Shown: positions 1-8,897, counted from the first letter of the stretch. The stretch is DNA of 64,000 nt from Nocardiopsis terrae (GCF_014651695.1 NZ_BMXJ01000003.1:762895-826894); one strand, 5' to 3'. Numbers and translations: made by a program. Notes: generated from the letters alone by a model not told the origin.

Positions 1-360
1 CACCAACTCGTCCTTGCGCATCCGGGAACGCCCGGGGATGTCCAGCTGACGGGCCCGCTGGTAGAGGTGTTCCTTGGTGGCCTTGGCGTCGACACCCCCG
101 GCCGTGGGCCTGTCGCGGCCGGGCCGCCGGCCGGCCCGCGGGTTCTCGGCCTGCTCGTCCGAAGGACCCTTGGACTCCTTCGGCTCCCAGCGGTCGCCGA
201 CCTTCTCGAACTTGCGCTTGACCGCCGCGAAGGCGACCCGGTGGGCGCGTTCGCCCTCGCCGTACTCCTCGACGGCGCTGTCGTGCGCCTCGATCCAGGT
301 GCGCTGCGCCTTCTCGGGCGACCGGCGCAGGGTGTCCGGGAGTTCGTCCGTTCCGGGCAC
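1..360 (-). CDS. ChaB family protein, partial at left edge
   Basis: The gene runs off the left edge; 120 codons are visible. A GTG start at 360 is preceded by GGAGG eight bases upstream. Residues about 3-60 match the ChaB fold: ELPDTLRRSPEKAQ, then EEYGEGERAHRVAFAAVKRK, ending in RWEPKE. After a basic, proline-containing linker, residues about 97-120 (KEHLYQRARQLDIPGRSRM) resemble the Rho-N/SAP-like helical motif often joined to ChaB in actinomycetes. The exact function of actinobacterial ChaB proteins is not established; the Rho-N-like end suggests nucleic-acid contact. No operon partner is visible on the left, and the next gene to the right, a CBS protein, is co-oriented. Confidence 0.8.
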   Translation of the reverse strand, partial: MPGTDELPDTLRRSPEKAQRTWIEAHDSAVEEYGEGERAHRVAFAAVKRKFEKVGDRWEPKESKGPSDEQAENPRAGRRPGRDRPTAGGVDAKATKEHLYQRARQLDIPGRSRMRKDELV

Positions 361-520
361 CGCCCTCACCTCCAAACCACGGGCCGCGGAGCGCGGCCCT
401 CGACGAGTTGGTCCGCGGGCCCCTCGGGTGAGAGGACCCGCTACGGGCCGGACCCCGGTCCGGCCCCCGTACCGGGCGGGCACCCCGGCCCGGGGCTCCC
501 GGTCAAGTGTCGGGCTCGGC

Positions 521-940
521 TCAGGTGTTGGGCTCGGCCGCGCTCACGTCGGCGAGCGCCGAGTCGGAGTCCACCGCCCGGGCCAGGTCACCCATGGTGA
601 CCACGCCCACGACCTCGTCCCCCTCGACGACGGGCAGACGGCGTACGGTCGCCGAGCGCATGGCGTGGACGGCGTCCCCGACACTGCTCTGGCGCGGCAC
701 CGTCACCAGCTCGCTACTGCACACGTCCTGGGCACGGACCCGGTCCGGATCGCCTCCGGCGGCCAGACAGCGCACCACGATGTCGCGGTCGGTGACGATG
801 CCGCGCAGATGTCCTGACTCGGTGACCACGACGTCGCCCACGTTCTCGTCGCGCATGATCTGGGCGATCTCACGCAGATGCGTGTCCGGGGTGACGCTAC
901 GCACGATCGGGCTCATCACTTCGGCAACACTGTCCACCAT
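521..940 (-). CDS. CBS-domain pair protein
   Basis: This 139-residue protein consists of two CBS motifs, about residues 8-60 and 75-130, with the typical GIVTDRDIVVR and GVVTMGDLARAV strands. Tandem CBS domains form a Bateman module that usually binds adenosyl nucleotides; with no attached catalytic domain it is probably a small regulatory protein. The ATG at 940 follows AGGGAG. Its C-terminal tail (SALADVSAAEPNT) is almost repeated in the short remnant at 35350-35457, so a paralogue once lay there. Another CBS-pair gene sits at 14475-14909. Such proteins are common in actinomycete stress regulons. Confidence 0.88.
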   Translation of the reverse strand: MVDSVAEVMSPIVRSVTPDTHLREIAQIMRDENVGDVVVTESGHLRGIVTDRDIVVRCLAAGGDPDRVRAQDVCSSELVTVPRQSSVGDAVHAMRSATVRRLPVVEGDEVVGVVTMGDLARAVDSDSALADVSAAEPNT

Positions 941-1111
941 GACTGACTCCCTTCACGTCTGTTGTTCCTGTTCAGGGCCCTGACCGGAGAAGAGCGGACC
1001 GAAACATCACCGGGACACGTTCTCGCCGGGTTCCGCGGGCCAGGAGCGCTGGGCAGGATCCGACCGGGCCGCGGAAGTCGCGGGCAGGGGGCGCAAGAGG
1101 CAGCTCAGAAC

Positions 1112-1177
1112 CGCGGTGATCTTGCTACCAGGGGCGATTTCGGCGCCGAAGTTGCCCCTGGTAGCAAGATCACCGCG
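1112..1177. repeat. 66-bp near-perfect palindrome (long hairpin)
   Basis: Two perfect 24-bp arms (1112-1135 and 1154-1177) flank an 18-nt centre that itself contains the 12-bp palindrome TTCGGCGCCGAA (1139-1150) on the same axis. Only two of three base pairs at 1136-1138/1151-1153 are imperfect, and both become G-U wobbles in RNA, so either transcript could fold into one stem of about 30 bp. It lies 28 bp past the stop of the esterase gene and could terminate it. No U-tract follows, and the length and symmetry are unusual for a terminator. Confidence 0.85.
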
Positions 1178-1204
1178 AAAGGGGGGCGGGGGCGGGGCCG
1201 GGGC

Positions 1205-2596
1205 TCACGCCCGGATCCTGCCGGGGAACGCCGCGCGGTCGGTTGAGGAACGGTGCACGGTCAGGCTGCCGGAGGCGGCCGCGGCCGCCTCCGCCGACAC
1301 CGTGCCGGTGCGGGCGAAGTCGGCCCACAGCCTGCGCACCGCCCGGCCGCGCCGGTCGAGCTCCGCCCAGCCGGTCCGGCCGACCAGCCTGGCGTTCTCC
1401 CAGGACCTCCGGGTGCCGAGCAGCAGGGGGACGTCGACGATGTGCGCGGCACCGAAGGGACTGCCCCGCGGACGCCAGGTGAGCGTGTAGCGGATGGCCC
1501 TGCCCCCTGCGCGGCGGTGCCGGCGGGCGAACCGCCTGGCCGGGACCGTGTAGATGAGGTCCGTGGTGGCCCGGACCAGCAGGCGGCGCAGGGCCGCGCC
1601 CACGAGGGGCAGTCCGCTCAGCCTTCGGACCGGGGGGAGGAAGTCGGCGAAGAGCCCGGTCTCCTCGCTGGTCGCGCCGATGAGCACGTCGATCCCGGGC
1701 GCCGCCGCGCGCCAGGCCCGGTCCCGAAGGGTCTCCGGGGGCAGCGGCGCGTGCCCGTACTGGGTACCGAACGGCATGGCGCTGCGCAGACCGAAGCGCC
1801 TGGCGACCCGGACCGCCTCCGTCTCCAGGGCGACCAGGGCGGCGGCCGGGGTCCCGGGCGCGGGAGTGCCCACCGCCTCGGACATCGCCTCGGACATGCG
1901 GGCGCGGCCGGAGAGCAGGCCCAGCGGCGCGCTCTGGACGACGGCACGCCGGAAGAGGCCCTCGGCTCCCCGGCTGATCATCAGGTGGGCGACGGCGTCG
2001 CCGCCCGCGGACTGGCCGAAGAGGGTGACCAGGTCGGGGTCCCCGCCGAACGCCGCGATGTTGGCGCGCACCCAGCGCAGCGCCTCGATCTGGTCGAGCA
2101 GGCCGAGGTTTGCGGGCGCGGTGTCACCGATACGGAGGTAGCCGAGCACCCCGAGGCGGTAGGTGAGGGCCACGACGATGACGCGCTGCTCGGTGACGAG
2201 TCTCGTGGGGTCGAAGATCTCCAGGTCGCCCGCGCCCGTGACGTAGGAGCCGCCGTGGATCCACACCATGACGGGGAGGCGTTCGTCCGGGTCCCGGTCG
2301 GCGGGGAAGGTGACCGAGAGCCGCTGGCAGTGTTCGTCGTGGCGGCCGACCGAGATGCCCTCGATGGCCCCCGACACCACCTGGGAGGACAGCTGGGGCG
2401 CGGCGGGCGCGGGCCGGGTGGCGTGGAAGGGTTCGGCGAACTCCGGTTCCGGCCGGGGCGGCGCGAACCGTTCGGCCCGTGCGTAGGGGATCCCCAGGGC
2501 GCGGACGACCCCGTCCCGGACCTTCCCGATGACGGGACCGGCGGGGGCGTCGACACGGTGGAGCCCGTCCCGGGAGACGGCGTTCGGTTCGGTCAT
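1205..2596 (-). CDS. type B carboxylesterase
   Basis: This 463-residue alpha/beta hydrolase of the carboxylesterase/para-nitrobenzyl esterase family hydrolyses carboxylic esters. Near the N-terminus is the family pattern GIPYARAERFAPP. The oxyanion-hole stretch VMVWIHGGSYVTGAG is at about residue 107, and the nucleophile elbow FGQSAGG is at about residue 194, carrying the catalytic Ser. Length is slightly under the usual 480-520. No signal peptide is seen, so it is probably cytoplasmic. ATG at 2596 follows GGAAG. The natural substrate cannot be read from the sequence. A long palindrome lies just downstream. Confidence 0.9.
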   Translation of the reverse strand: MTEPNAVSRDGLHRVDAPAGPVIGKVRDGVVRALGIPYARAERFAPPRPEPEFAEPFHATRPAPAAPQLSSQVVSGAIEGISVGRHDEHCQRLSVTFPADRDPDERLPVMVWIHGGSYVTGAGDLEIFDPTRLVTEQRVIVVALTYRLGVLGYLRIGDTAPANLGLLDQIEALRWVRANIAAFGGDPDLVTLFGQSAGGDAVAHLMISRGAEGLFRRAVVQSAPLGLLSGRARMSEAMSEAVGTPAPGTPAAALVALETEAVRVARRFGLRSAMPFGTQYGHAPLPPETLRDRAWRAAAPGIDVLIGATSEETGLFADFLPPVRRLSGLPLVGAALRRLLVRATTDLIYTVPARRFARRHRRAGGRAIRYTLTWRPRGSPFGAAHIVDVPLLLGTRRSWENARLVGRTGWAELDRRGRAVRRLWADFARTGTVSAEAAAAASGSLTVHRSSTDRAAFPGRIRA

Positions 2597-2876
2597 GGTT
2601 CTTCCGTTCCTTACCGGCTCGGGACGTGCGCGGGGCTTCCCGGGACGAGACGCGGGGCCCTTCGGGACGAGGGTAGTCCACCGGACGCGCGAGGGCCCGG
2701 CAGATCGGAACGGCCGGCCCCGTGTCCGCCTCGGGGACCGGACACGGGAGCACCGCGCACCCTAGGATCACTCCTGTGCGTGTACGGGCCGAACGTACCT
2801 CCTCTCGTTCCCCCAGGAGCGGAGCCCGCACGGCCTGTTTGCCGCCCCCCGCAAACACACGAGCCACAGGAGCAGC

Positions 2877-4127
2877 GTGAGCAAGAGGATCGGCATCATC
2901 GGAGCCGGGACCGCGGGCCTCCACCTGGGTCTGTACCTGCGCCGCCACGGGGTCGAAGCCACGGTCTTCACCGACCGGACACCACAGGAGCAGCGCGGTT
3001 CGCGCATCCTGAACACCGTGTCCCACCATGCCGTCACCGTCGAGCGCGAACGCGGGCTGGACGTGGACCACTGGCCGGCCGAGGAGTACGGCTACACCCA
3101 GCACCAGTACCGGGTCGGCCCCGAACCCCTGCGGTTCGAGGGCGACCTGCACGCCCCCAGCCGTTCGGTGGACTACCGGATCTACCTGCCCCGGCTGATG
3201 GAGGACTTCGCCGAGCGCGGCGGGGAGTTCGAGTTCGGGCGCCTGTCCCCCGACGACCTGCCCGCCCTGGCCGCCCGCTTCGACCTGCTGGTCGTGTGCA
3301 CGGGCCGGGGACCCTTCGCCGAGATGTTCGCGCGGGACCCGGAACCGTCCCCGTTCACCTCCCCGCGACGGGCCCTGTGCGCCGGGATCTTCACCGGGGT
3401 CGCCCAGCAGCCCACCCGCGCGGTGACCTTCCACATCTCCCCCGGAGCGGGCGAGATGATCGAGATCCCCACCTGGACCGAGGGCGGCCTGGCCACCGCG
3501 ATGGTGATCGAGAACCACTTCGGTTCGCCGTTGGAGGCGCTGGCCGCCACCCCCTACGCGGACGACCCCGGGGCCTACGTCCGGCTGATGCTCGACCTGT
3601 ACCGGGAGCACTACCCGGGATGCTTCGAGCGCATCGACGTGAACGGGTTCGACCTGGCCAACGGCCCGAAGGACATCATCCAGGGCGGGGTGACCCCGGT
3701 GGTGCGCCGGTCGCACACCGTCCTCGACGACGGCACCGTGGCGATCGCGCTCGGCGACGCCCACTCCACGGTGGACCCGATCGTGGGCCAGGGCGCCAAC
3801 ATGGCGTCCTACGCCGCGTGGATCCTGGGCGAGGAGATCGTGGCGCGGGAGGTGTACGACGAGAGGTTCGTCGAGCACGTCGACCGGCGGCGCGGTGACC
3901 GGGTGCTCTCGGCCAGCCGGTGGAGCAACTTCATGCTGGAGAACCTGACCGCGCCCACGCCGCAGTTCCAGGAGTTCCTGGGCGCCCTGGGCAGGGGCGG
4001 GTCGCTGGCCGACGAGTTCACGGACGGCTTCAACCATCCCGAGCGCCTCTGGGACGCCCTCGCCACCCCGGAGCGGACGAGGGCGTGGCTGGCCCGCCAC
4101 TCCGGGGACGGGTCAGGAACCGACTAA
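2877..4127 (+). CDS. StyA-like FAD-dependent monooxygenase
   Basis: This 416-residue protein starts at GTG 2877 behind CACAGGAG. Its Rossmann motif GIIGAGTAGLHLGLYL at residues 5-20 binds FAD. The following QRGSRILNTVSHHA block and the overall length match the styrene/indole monooxygenase oxygenase subunit (StyA/IndA), which epoxidises styrene or indole with FADH2 supplied by a separate reductase, StyB. The late GDAHSTVDPIVGQGANMASYAA motif (about residue 300) is the second FAD-binding region of this class. No StyB gene is adjacent; a flavin reductase-like protein occurs only at 42488. The stop codon overlaps that of the convergent transporter by three bases. Confidence 0.82.
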   Translation: MSKRIGIIGAGTAGLHLGLYLRRHGVEATVFTDRTPQEQRGSRILNTVSHHAVTVERERGLDVDHWPAEEYGYTQHQYRVGPEPLRFEGDLHAPSRSVDYRIYLPRLMEDFAERGGEFEFGRLSPDDLPALAARFDLLVVCTGRGPFAEMFARDPEPSPFTSPRRALCAGIFTGVAQQPTRAVTFHISPGAGEMIEIPTWTEGGLATAMVIENHFGSPLEALAATPYADDPGAYVRLMLDLYREHYPGCFERIDVNGFDLANGPKDIIQGGVTPVVRRSHTVLDDGTVAIALGDAHSTVDPIVGQGANMASYAAWILGEEIVAREVYDERFVEHVDRRRGDRVLSASRWSNFMLENLTAPTPQFQEFLGALGRGGSLADEFTDGFNHPERLWDALATPERTRAWLARHSGDGSGTD

Positions 4128-5116
4128 CGGCGGTCGGCCCGGAGGGGGTCCGGGGGCCGTTCCCGCGGCTCCCCCCGTTTTCCGCGCGCGGCCGCCGTTC
4201 GCCCGAGCCTGGTGCGGACGGCGGCCGTGGCGCACAGGACCACCGCGAGGCCGCCCAGGACCGTGGGCCAGGTGAGCTGTTCACCGAGAAGCAGTGCGGC
4301 CCAGCTCAGGCTCATCACCGGTTGGGTGAGCTGGACCTGGCTGACCTGGGCCATCGGGCCGATCGCCAGCCCGCGGTACCAGGCGAAGAAGCCGAGGAAC
4401 ATGCTGACCGCCGCCAGGTAGGCGAACGCCGCCCACTCGACCGGTGTGCCGCTCGGCGGCTGCCGGGCCACCGCGAGCCCGGTGAGGACGGCCGTCAGCG
4501 GCACGGAGAGCACCAGCGCCCAGGACACGGTCTGCCAGGCGCCGAGCTCCCGGGCGAGCAGGCCGCCCTCCGCGTAGCCGATCGCGGCCGCGACGACGGC
4601 GCCGAACAACAGCAGGTCGGACCAGCGCAACCCGCCGGACCCGCCGCCCTGCAGCGCCGCGAAGACGACCGCGGCGACAGTGCCCACCGCGGCCATGGCC
4701 CAGAACGGGGCCGGGGGCCGTTCGTGTCCGCGGAGCACCACCGTCACCGCGGTGGCCGCGGGCAGGACCGCGATCACGACGGCGCCGTGGCTGGCCGAGG
4801 CGGTGGTGAGCGCGAACGAGGTCAGTAGCGGGAAGCCGATCACCACCCCACTGGCGACCAGGGACAGCCGGGCCCACTGGGCGCCCCGGGGAAGTCGCTG
4901 CCGGGTCAGGGCCAGCGCGGCGGCGGCGAGCGTGGCGGCCACGACCGCCCGTGCGGAGCCGATGAACAGCGGGGACATGGCGCCGCTCGCAACGGCCACG
5001 CGGGTGAGGGGAACGGTGAAGGAGAACGCCGCGACCCCGAGCAGGCCCCACCAGAGCCCGGCCCGCCGGGGTAGCACTGGAGCTTTCTGGAGAGTAGCGC
5101 TACTATCATTCTTCAT
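4124..5116 (-). CDS. EamA/DMT family transporter
   Basis: About 330 residues form ten predicted hydrophobic helices in two EamA repeats, the drug/metabolite transporter fold, so this is an inner-membrane exporter of small metabolites. The first helix is GLWWGLLGVAAFSF, and the C-terminal repeat contains WYRGLAIGPMAQVSQVQLTQP. I place the start at ATG 5116, which overlaps the ATG of the divergent MocR regulator (5115-5117). An alternative GTG at 5077 would give 317 residues and leave the palindrome at 5093-5104 outside the gene. The neighbouring MocR protein probably regulates it. The end overlaps the StyA-like gene tail to tail, with no room for a terminator. Confidence 0.88.
   Translation of the reverse strand: MKNDSSATLQKAPVLPRRAGLWWGLLGVAAFSFTVPLTRVAVASGAMSPLFIGSARAVVAATLAAAALALTRQRLPRGAQWARLSLVASGVVIGFPLLTSFALTTASASHGAVVIAVLPAATAVTVVLRGHERPPAPFWAMAAVGTVAAVVFAALQGGGSGGLRWSDLLLFGAVVAAAIGYAEGGLLARELGAWQTVSWALVLSVPLTAVLTGLAVARQPPSGTPVEWAAFAYLAAVSMFLGFFAWYRGLAIGPMAQVSQVQLTQPVMSLSWAALLLGEQLTWPTVLGGLAVVLCATAAVRTRLGRTAAARGKRGEPRERPPDPLRADRR
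5093..5104. promoter_or_regulatory. palindromic operator candidate
   Basis: AGTAGCGCTACT is a perfect 12-bp palindrome placed between, or just inside, the starts of the EamA exporter and the MocR regulator. Hexamers TACTAT/TATCAT overlapping and following it could serve as the -10 of the regulator gene. Position and symmetry suggest autoregulation and control of the exporter; this is inference. Confidence 0.45.
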
Positions 5117-6530
5117 GTCCAACGATAGCAGAACACGGATCGTCGAGGGGCTCCGCGCGTGGATATCGACGGCTCCGCCGGGGGCGCGACTGCCGTCGAC
5201 ACGGGAACTGGTGGCCGAGTACGGGGCCAGCCCGGTCACGGTGCAGAAGGCGCTGCGGACCCTGGCCGCGCAGGGGGCGGTGGAGAGCCGCCCCGGCGTG
5301 GGCACCTTCGTACGCGCGGTCCGCGTCGCCCGCCCCAACGACTACGGGTGGCAGACCGCCGCGCTCGGCACGCCCCGGAACCGCGTCCGGGGCCTGTCCA
5401 CGGCGCTGCGCAGCCCGCCCAACGACATGATCGCCCTGCACTCGGGCTACCCGGACCGGGAGCTGCTCCCCGAACGCCTGGTACGCGCCGCGTTCACCCG
5501 GGCCGCCCGCGGCGACGCCACCGTCGGCAGGCCCCCGGCCGCGGGCCTGCCGGAGCTCCAGGCCTGGTTCGCGACCGAACTCGGCACGGCGGCCCCCGTC
5601 GGGGTGGCGCCGCCCGCGCCGAGCGACACGATCATCCTGCCGGGAAGCCAGAGCGGGCTCAGCGGCGCCTTCCGCGCCCTGGTCGGGGCGGGCCGCCCCC
5701 TCCTGGTGGAGTCACCCACCTACTGGGGGGCGATCCGCGCCGCGGCCCAGGCCGGCGTGGCGGTCGTGCCAGTCCCCAGCGGTGCCGACGGGCCGGACCC
5801 GGAGGAACTGGACCGCGCCTTCGAGCGCACCGGGGCGCGGGCCCTGTACGCCCAGCCGAACTTCGCCAATCCCACGGGGGCCCGCTGGTCCGCCGAGCTG
5901 GCCGACCAGGTGTTGGAGATCGTGCGCGGGCACGGGGCGTTCCTGGTCGAGGACGACTGGGCACACGACTTCGGGATCACCGCGGATCCGGCGCCCCTGG
6001 CCGCACGGGACGACGGAGGGCACGTCGTGTACCTGCGTTCGCTGACCAAGAGCGTCTCCCCGGCCGTGCGCGTCGCCGGGATCGTCGCCCGCGGCCCCGC
6101 ACGCGAGCGCATCCTCGCCGACACCCAGGCCGAGTCCATGTACGTCAGCGGGATGCTGCAGACCGTGGCGCTCGACGTCGTCACCCAGCCCGCCTGGCGC
6201 ACCCACCTGCGGGGGCTGCGACACCAGTTGGCCGCCCGCCGGGACCTGCTCGCCGGGGCGGTCCGGGAACACGCCCCCACCGCGTACCTGGAGTCGGTGC
6301 CCCGGGGAGGGCTGAACCTGTGGGTGCGGCTGCCCGACACCACCGACCTGCCCAGGCTGGTCCGGGACTGCGAGGCCGCGGGGGTCCTCGTCGCCCCCGG
6401 CGACGAGTGGTTCCCCGCCGAACCCACCGGCCCGCACCTGCGGCTCAACTACTCGGGCCCGGGTCCGGGCGCCTTCCCGGAGGGGGTACGGGTGATCGGC
6501 CGGGCCCTGGAGCACGCCTGCGGGGACTGA
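5115..6530 (+). CDS. MocR-type GntR/aminotransferase regulator
   Basis: A 471-residue fusion. Residues about 8-70 form a GntR winged helix (ARLPSTRELVAEYGASPVTVQ), and residues about 115-465 form a fold-type I PLP aminotransferase domain. The PLP lysine lies in RSLTKSVSPAVRVAGIVA at about residue 310, with the upstream cofactor motif QPNFANPTG and the aspartate in VEDDWAHDF. MocR regulators sense PLP or aminated ligands and commonly control adjacent transport or vitamin B6 genes. The ATG at 5115 overlaps the divergent exporter's start codon, and a TATCAT hexamer five bases upstream suggests a leaderless transcript. An in-frame extension to 4680 exists but runs antisense through the transporter and is not believed. 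Confidence 0.9.
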   Translation: MSNDSRTRIVEGLRAWISTAPPGARLPSTRELVAEYGASPVTVQKALRTLAAQGAVESRPGVGTFVRAVRVARPNDYGWQTAALGTPRNRVRGLSTALRSPPNDMIALHSGYPDRELLPERLVRAAFTRAARGDATVGRPPAAGLPELQAWFATELGTAAPVGVAPPAPSDTIILPGSQSGLSGAFRALVGAGRPLLVESPTYWGAIRAAAQAGVAVVPVPSGADGPDPEELDRAFERTGARALYAQPNFANPTGARWSAELADQVLEIVRGHGAFLVEDDWAHDFGITADPAPLAARDDGGHVVYLRSLTKSVSPAVRVAGIVARGPARERILADTQAESMYVSGMLQTVALDVVTQPAWRTHLRGLRHQLAARRDLLAGAVREHAPTAYLESVPRGGLNLWVRLPDTTDLPRLVRDCEAAGVLVAPGDEWFPAEPTGPHLRLNYSGPGPGAFPEGVRVIGRALEHACGD

Positions 6531-6542
6531 GCCGGGCCGGCC

Positions 6543-7109
6543 TCAGGTCTTCCTGCCGGTGAGGGCGAGCAGCCTGGTCTGGGTGTCGGCGTCCTCGCCC
6601 ACGGGAACCGGAGCGGCGAACAGGCCGCTGCCCGACAGCTCCTGTTCGTGTCGCCCGGCCCAGGTGTACAGCTCCCCGACCAGGGTCGCGTCGAGTTCCT
6701 CGTCCGCGCCGATCGCCCTGGCCAGGTCCCAGGCGTGCACCCCCAGGTCGAAGGTCATCTGCCACAGGTACTCGCGGCCGGGGGCGTCCCCGAAGGACAG
6801 GTGGACCGTCCGGTCCAGGGCTGAGGGGGCCAGCCAGGCCGCGCGGGACTCGCGGGCGGCGACCGCCCAGGCGGCGGCCGGTTCCTCTCCCAGGTTGTCG
6901 CCGTCGAACCGGTCCCCGATCTCCTCGACACGCGCCCCGGCGAGCAGGTTCGGCACCCACAGCTGCTCGGCGGTCAGGTGGTTGACCAGGTCGTGCACGT
7001 CCCAGTCGGCGCAGGGGGTGTCGAGCGCCCAGTCGGTCAGGGCCACCGCTGCCACCCGGCGGTCGAACTCCGCCATCGCGGTACCGTGCAGATCGACCAG
7101 CTCAGTCAT
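6543..7109 (-). CDS. TIGR03086-type DinB/mycothiol-fold protein
   Basis: This 188-residue protein has the mycothiol maleylpyruvate isomerase N-terminal (DinB-like four-helix) fold. The signature WALDTPCADWDVHDLVNHLTAE at about residues 26-48 supplies the first metal His, and FDLGVHAWDLARAIG at about residue 122 supplies the second. Proteins of this TIGR03086 class are thought to bind a divalent metal and use mycothiol, but the reaction is unknown. ATG 7109 follows GGGGGA. It converges on the MocR gene with a 12-bp gap. A related but distinct protein lies at 43110-43781. Confidence 0.82.
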   Translation of the reverse strand: MTELVDLHGTAMAEFDRRVAAVALTDWALDTPCADWDVHDLVNHLTAEQLWVPNLLAGARVEEIGDRFDGDNLGEEPAAAWAVAARESRAAWLAPSALDRTVHLSFGDAPGREYLWQMTFDLGVHAWDLARAIGADEELDATLVGELYTWAGRHEQELSGSGLFAAPVPVGEDADTQTRLLALTGRKT

Positions 7110-7238
7110 GTTCTCCCCCGGAAGCGGACGTCGGTTCCGGGCCTGTCTACCCGGTCTCCCCGGGGGGTCAAACAGGTTCGGCGGTCCGTGCGAGACTGAG
7201 CAGCGGCTTACGGAACAACCTTGGGAGGCTGGACCATC

Positions 7239-8417
7239 TTGGAACGCGGTCATGACATCGTCCTGTTCGGCGCGACCGGGTACACCGGAGCGCTGACCGC
7301 CGAGTACCTGGCCACGAACGCCCCGCGTGAGCTGCGGTGGGCCGTGGCGGGACGTGACCGGGACAAGCTGGAGGCGCTGCGCGCGGAACTGGCCGAGATC
7401 GACCCGGACCGGCCCCTGCCCGACCTGCTGCTCGCCGACGCGGGCGATGCCGCCTCGATCCGGAACCTGGCCGCCTCGGCCCGGGTGGTCGTCACCACGG
7501 TGGGGCCCTACAGCGAGTACGGCGAACCGCTGGTCGCCGCGTGCGCGGCGGAGGGGACCGACTACGTGGACCTGTGCGGGGAGCCCGCGTTCGTGGACCG
7601 GATGTACGTCCGCCACCACGCGACCGCCGAGCGCACCGGGGCGCGGATCGTGCACGCCTGCGGTTTCGACTCGGTCCCCCACGACCTGGGTGTGCTGTTC
7701 ACCGTCGGGCAGCTGCCCGAGGGCGTGCCCCTGCACGTGGAGGGTTTCGTCCGGGCCCGGGGGACGGTCTCCGGCGGCACCCTGCACTCGGCGCTGGGCG
7801 CCTTCGCCGACCCCGCGGGCATGCTGGCGGCGGCCCGGGAGCGGCGCGCGCTGGAGGGGCGGCCCGAGGGGCGCCGGGTCCGGATCGACCAGCGCGGCCG
7901 ACCGCGCACCCGCCTGGCCCGGGGCTGGACGGTCCCGCTGCCCACCCTGGACCCGCAGGTGGTGGTCAGGTCCGCGGCCGCGTCGGAGCGGTACGGCCCG
8001 GACTTCTCCTACGGTCACTACGCGGCCTTCCGACGGCTGGCCAGCGCGGCGGGCGCGGTCGGCGGTGCCGCCGGGGTGATGGCCGCGGCCCAGGTGCCGC
8101 CGTTGCGCGAACGCCTCGGGGCCCTGCGCCCGTCAGGTGCGGGCGCCACCGAGGAGGAGCTCGCCAACGGTTGGTTCACCGTGCACTTCGCGGGTTCGGG
8201 CGGCGGGCGACGGGTGCACACCCTGGTCTCCGGCGGCGAACCGGGGTACGCGGCGACCTCGGGGATGCTCGCGGAGTCGGCGCTGTGCCTGTGGCAGGAC
8301 GAGCTGCCGCCGACCTCCGGTCAGGTGACCCCTGCCACGGCCATGGGTGAGTCGCTCATCCGCCGCCTACCCCGGGCCGGTGTGGAGTTCGAGGTCCTGC
8401 GCACGTTCGAGGACTGA
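7239..8417 (+). CDS. saccharopine dehydrogenase-like / trans-acting enoyl reductase family protein
   Basis: About 392 residues. The N-terminal Rossmann motif DIVLFGATGYTGALTAEYLA binds NAD(P). The central CGFDSVPHDLGVLF motif and overall length fit the saccharopine dehydrogenase-like family that includes mycobacterial trans-acting enoyl reductase and its actinomycete relatives. The substrate is uncertain; these are NAD(P)-dependent oxidoreductases of lipids or amino acids. I choose TTG 7239 because GGGAGG lies ten bases upstream and the Rossmann strand then begins at residue 4. A TTG at 7221 would precede the ribosome site. No neighbour shares an obvious pathway. Confidence 0.82.
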   Translation: MERGHDIVLFGATGYTGALTAEYLATNAPRELRWAVAGRDRDKLEALRAELAEIDPDRPLPDLLLADAGDAASIRNLAASARVVVTTVGPYSEYGEPLVAACAAEGTDYVDLCGEPAFVDRMYVRHHATAERTGARIVHACGFDSVPHDLGVLFTVGQLPEGVPLHVEGFVRARGTVSGGTLHSALGAFADPAGMLAAARERRALEGRPEGRRVRIDQRGRPRTRLARGWTVPLPTLDPQVVVRSAAASERYGPDFSYGHYAAFRRLASAAGAVGGAAGVMAAAQVPPLRERLGALRPSGAGATEEELANGWFTVHFAGSGGGRRVHTLVSGGEPGYAATSGMLAESALCLWQDELPPTSGQVTPATAMGESLIRRLPRAGVEFEVLRTFED

Positions 8418-8432
8418 CCCGGGGCCGCGTTC

Positions 8433-8897
8433 TCAGCAACGGCCCCGGGCCCGGGGCCATCCCGAGCAGGCGGCACGGGCGAGGCCGACGGCCGCGGCGT
8501 CCTCCAGGGCCGCGCCCGCCCAGGCCCCGCGGCCGGTGCCCCACCAGGAGCGCCAGCGGAGCCCGGCGGCGGCGCCCAGGGGTGCTGCGGCCGCGGCGAT
8601 CCCGGCGGTGGCCAGGACCGGCTGGCCCAGCCCGCGGGCCAGGAGCGCGCCGCCGAGACCGCCCGCCAGCACCCGGACCGCCGTGCCCGGCCCCTCCAGG
8701 CGGCTCGGCGCCCAGGGGAGTTTGTCGACCGCCAGCTCACCGATGACCGCCAGGGCCACGGAGCACCGGCCGGACACGCTACCCCGGGCCCGGGCCCCGG
8801 CCCACAGGGGTGCGGCCGCGCCGAGGGTGCTCCGGGATCCGGCGGCGAGGCCGAGCAGGATCGCCCGGGCCGTGGTCGAGGCGGTCGGAACGCTCAT
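8433..8897 (-). CDS. small membrane protein, DUF4126-like
   Basis: This 154-residue protein has several Ala/Gly/Leu-rich membrane segments. It opens with RAILLGLAAGSRSTLGAAAP, an arrangement seen in DUF4126-like membrane proteins, followed by AVIGELAVDKLPWAPSR, the loop that helps recognise this family. It ends in a Cys- and Arg-containing tail. ATG 8897 follows GGGGGA. No function is known. It is tail-to-tail with the dehydrogenase-like gene, 15 bp apart. Confidence 0.72.
   Translation of the reverse strand: MSVPTASTTARAILLGLAAGSRSTLGAAAPLWAGARARGSVSGRCSVALAVIGELAVDKLPWAPSRLEGPGTAVRVLAGGLGGALLARGLGQPVLATAGIAAAAAPLGAAAGLRWRSWWGTGRGAWAGAALEDAAAVGLARAACSGWPRARGRC

Noticed and set aside
4680..5114. 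Upstream in-frame extension of the MocR regulator
   Set aside because: It runs antisense across the exporter gene and encodes a non-conserved Ala/Arg-rich sequence; the winged helix begins right after ATG 5115.
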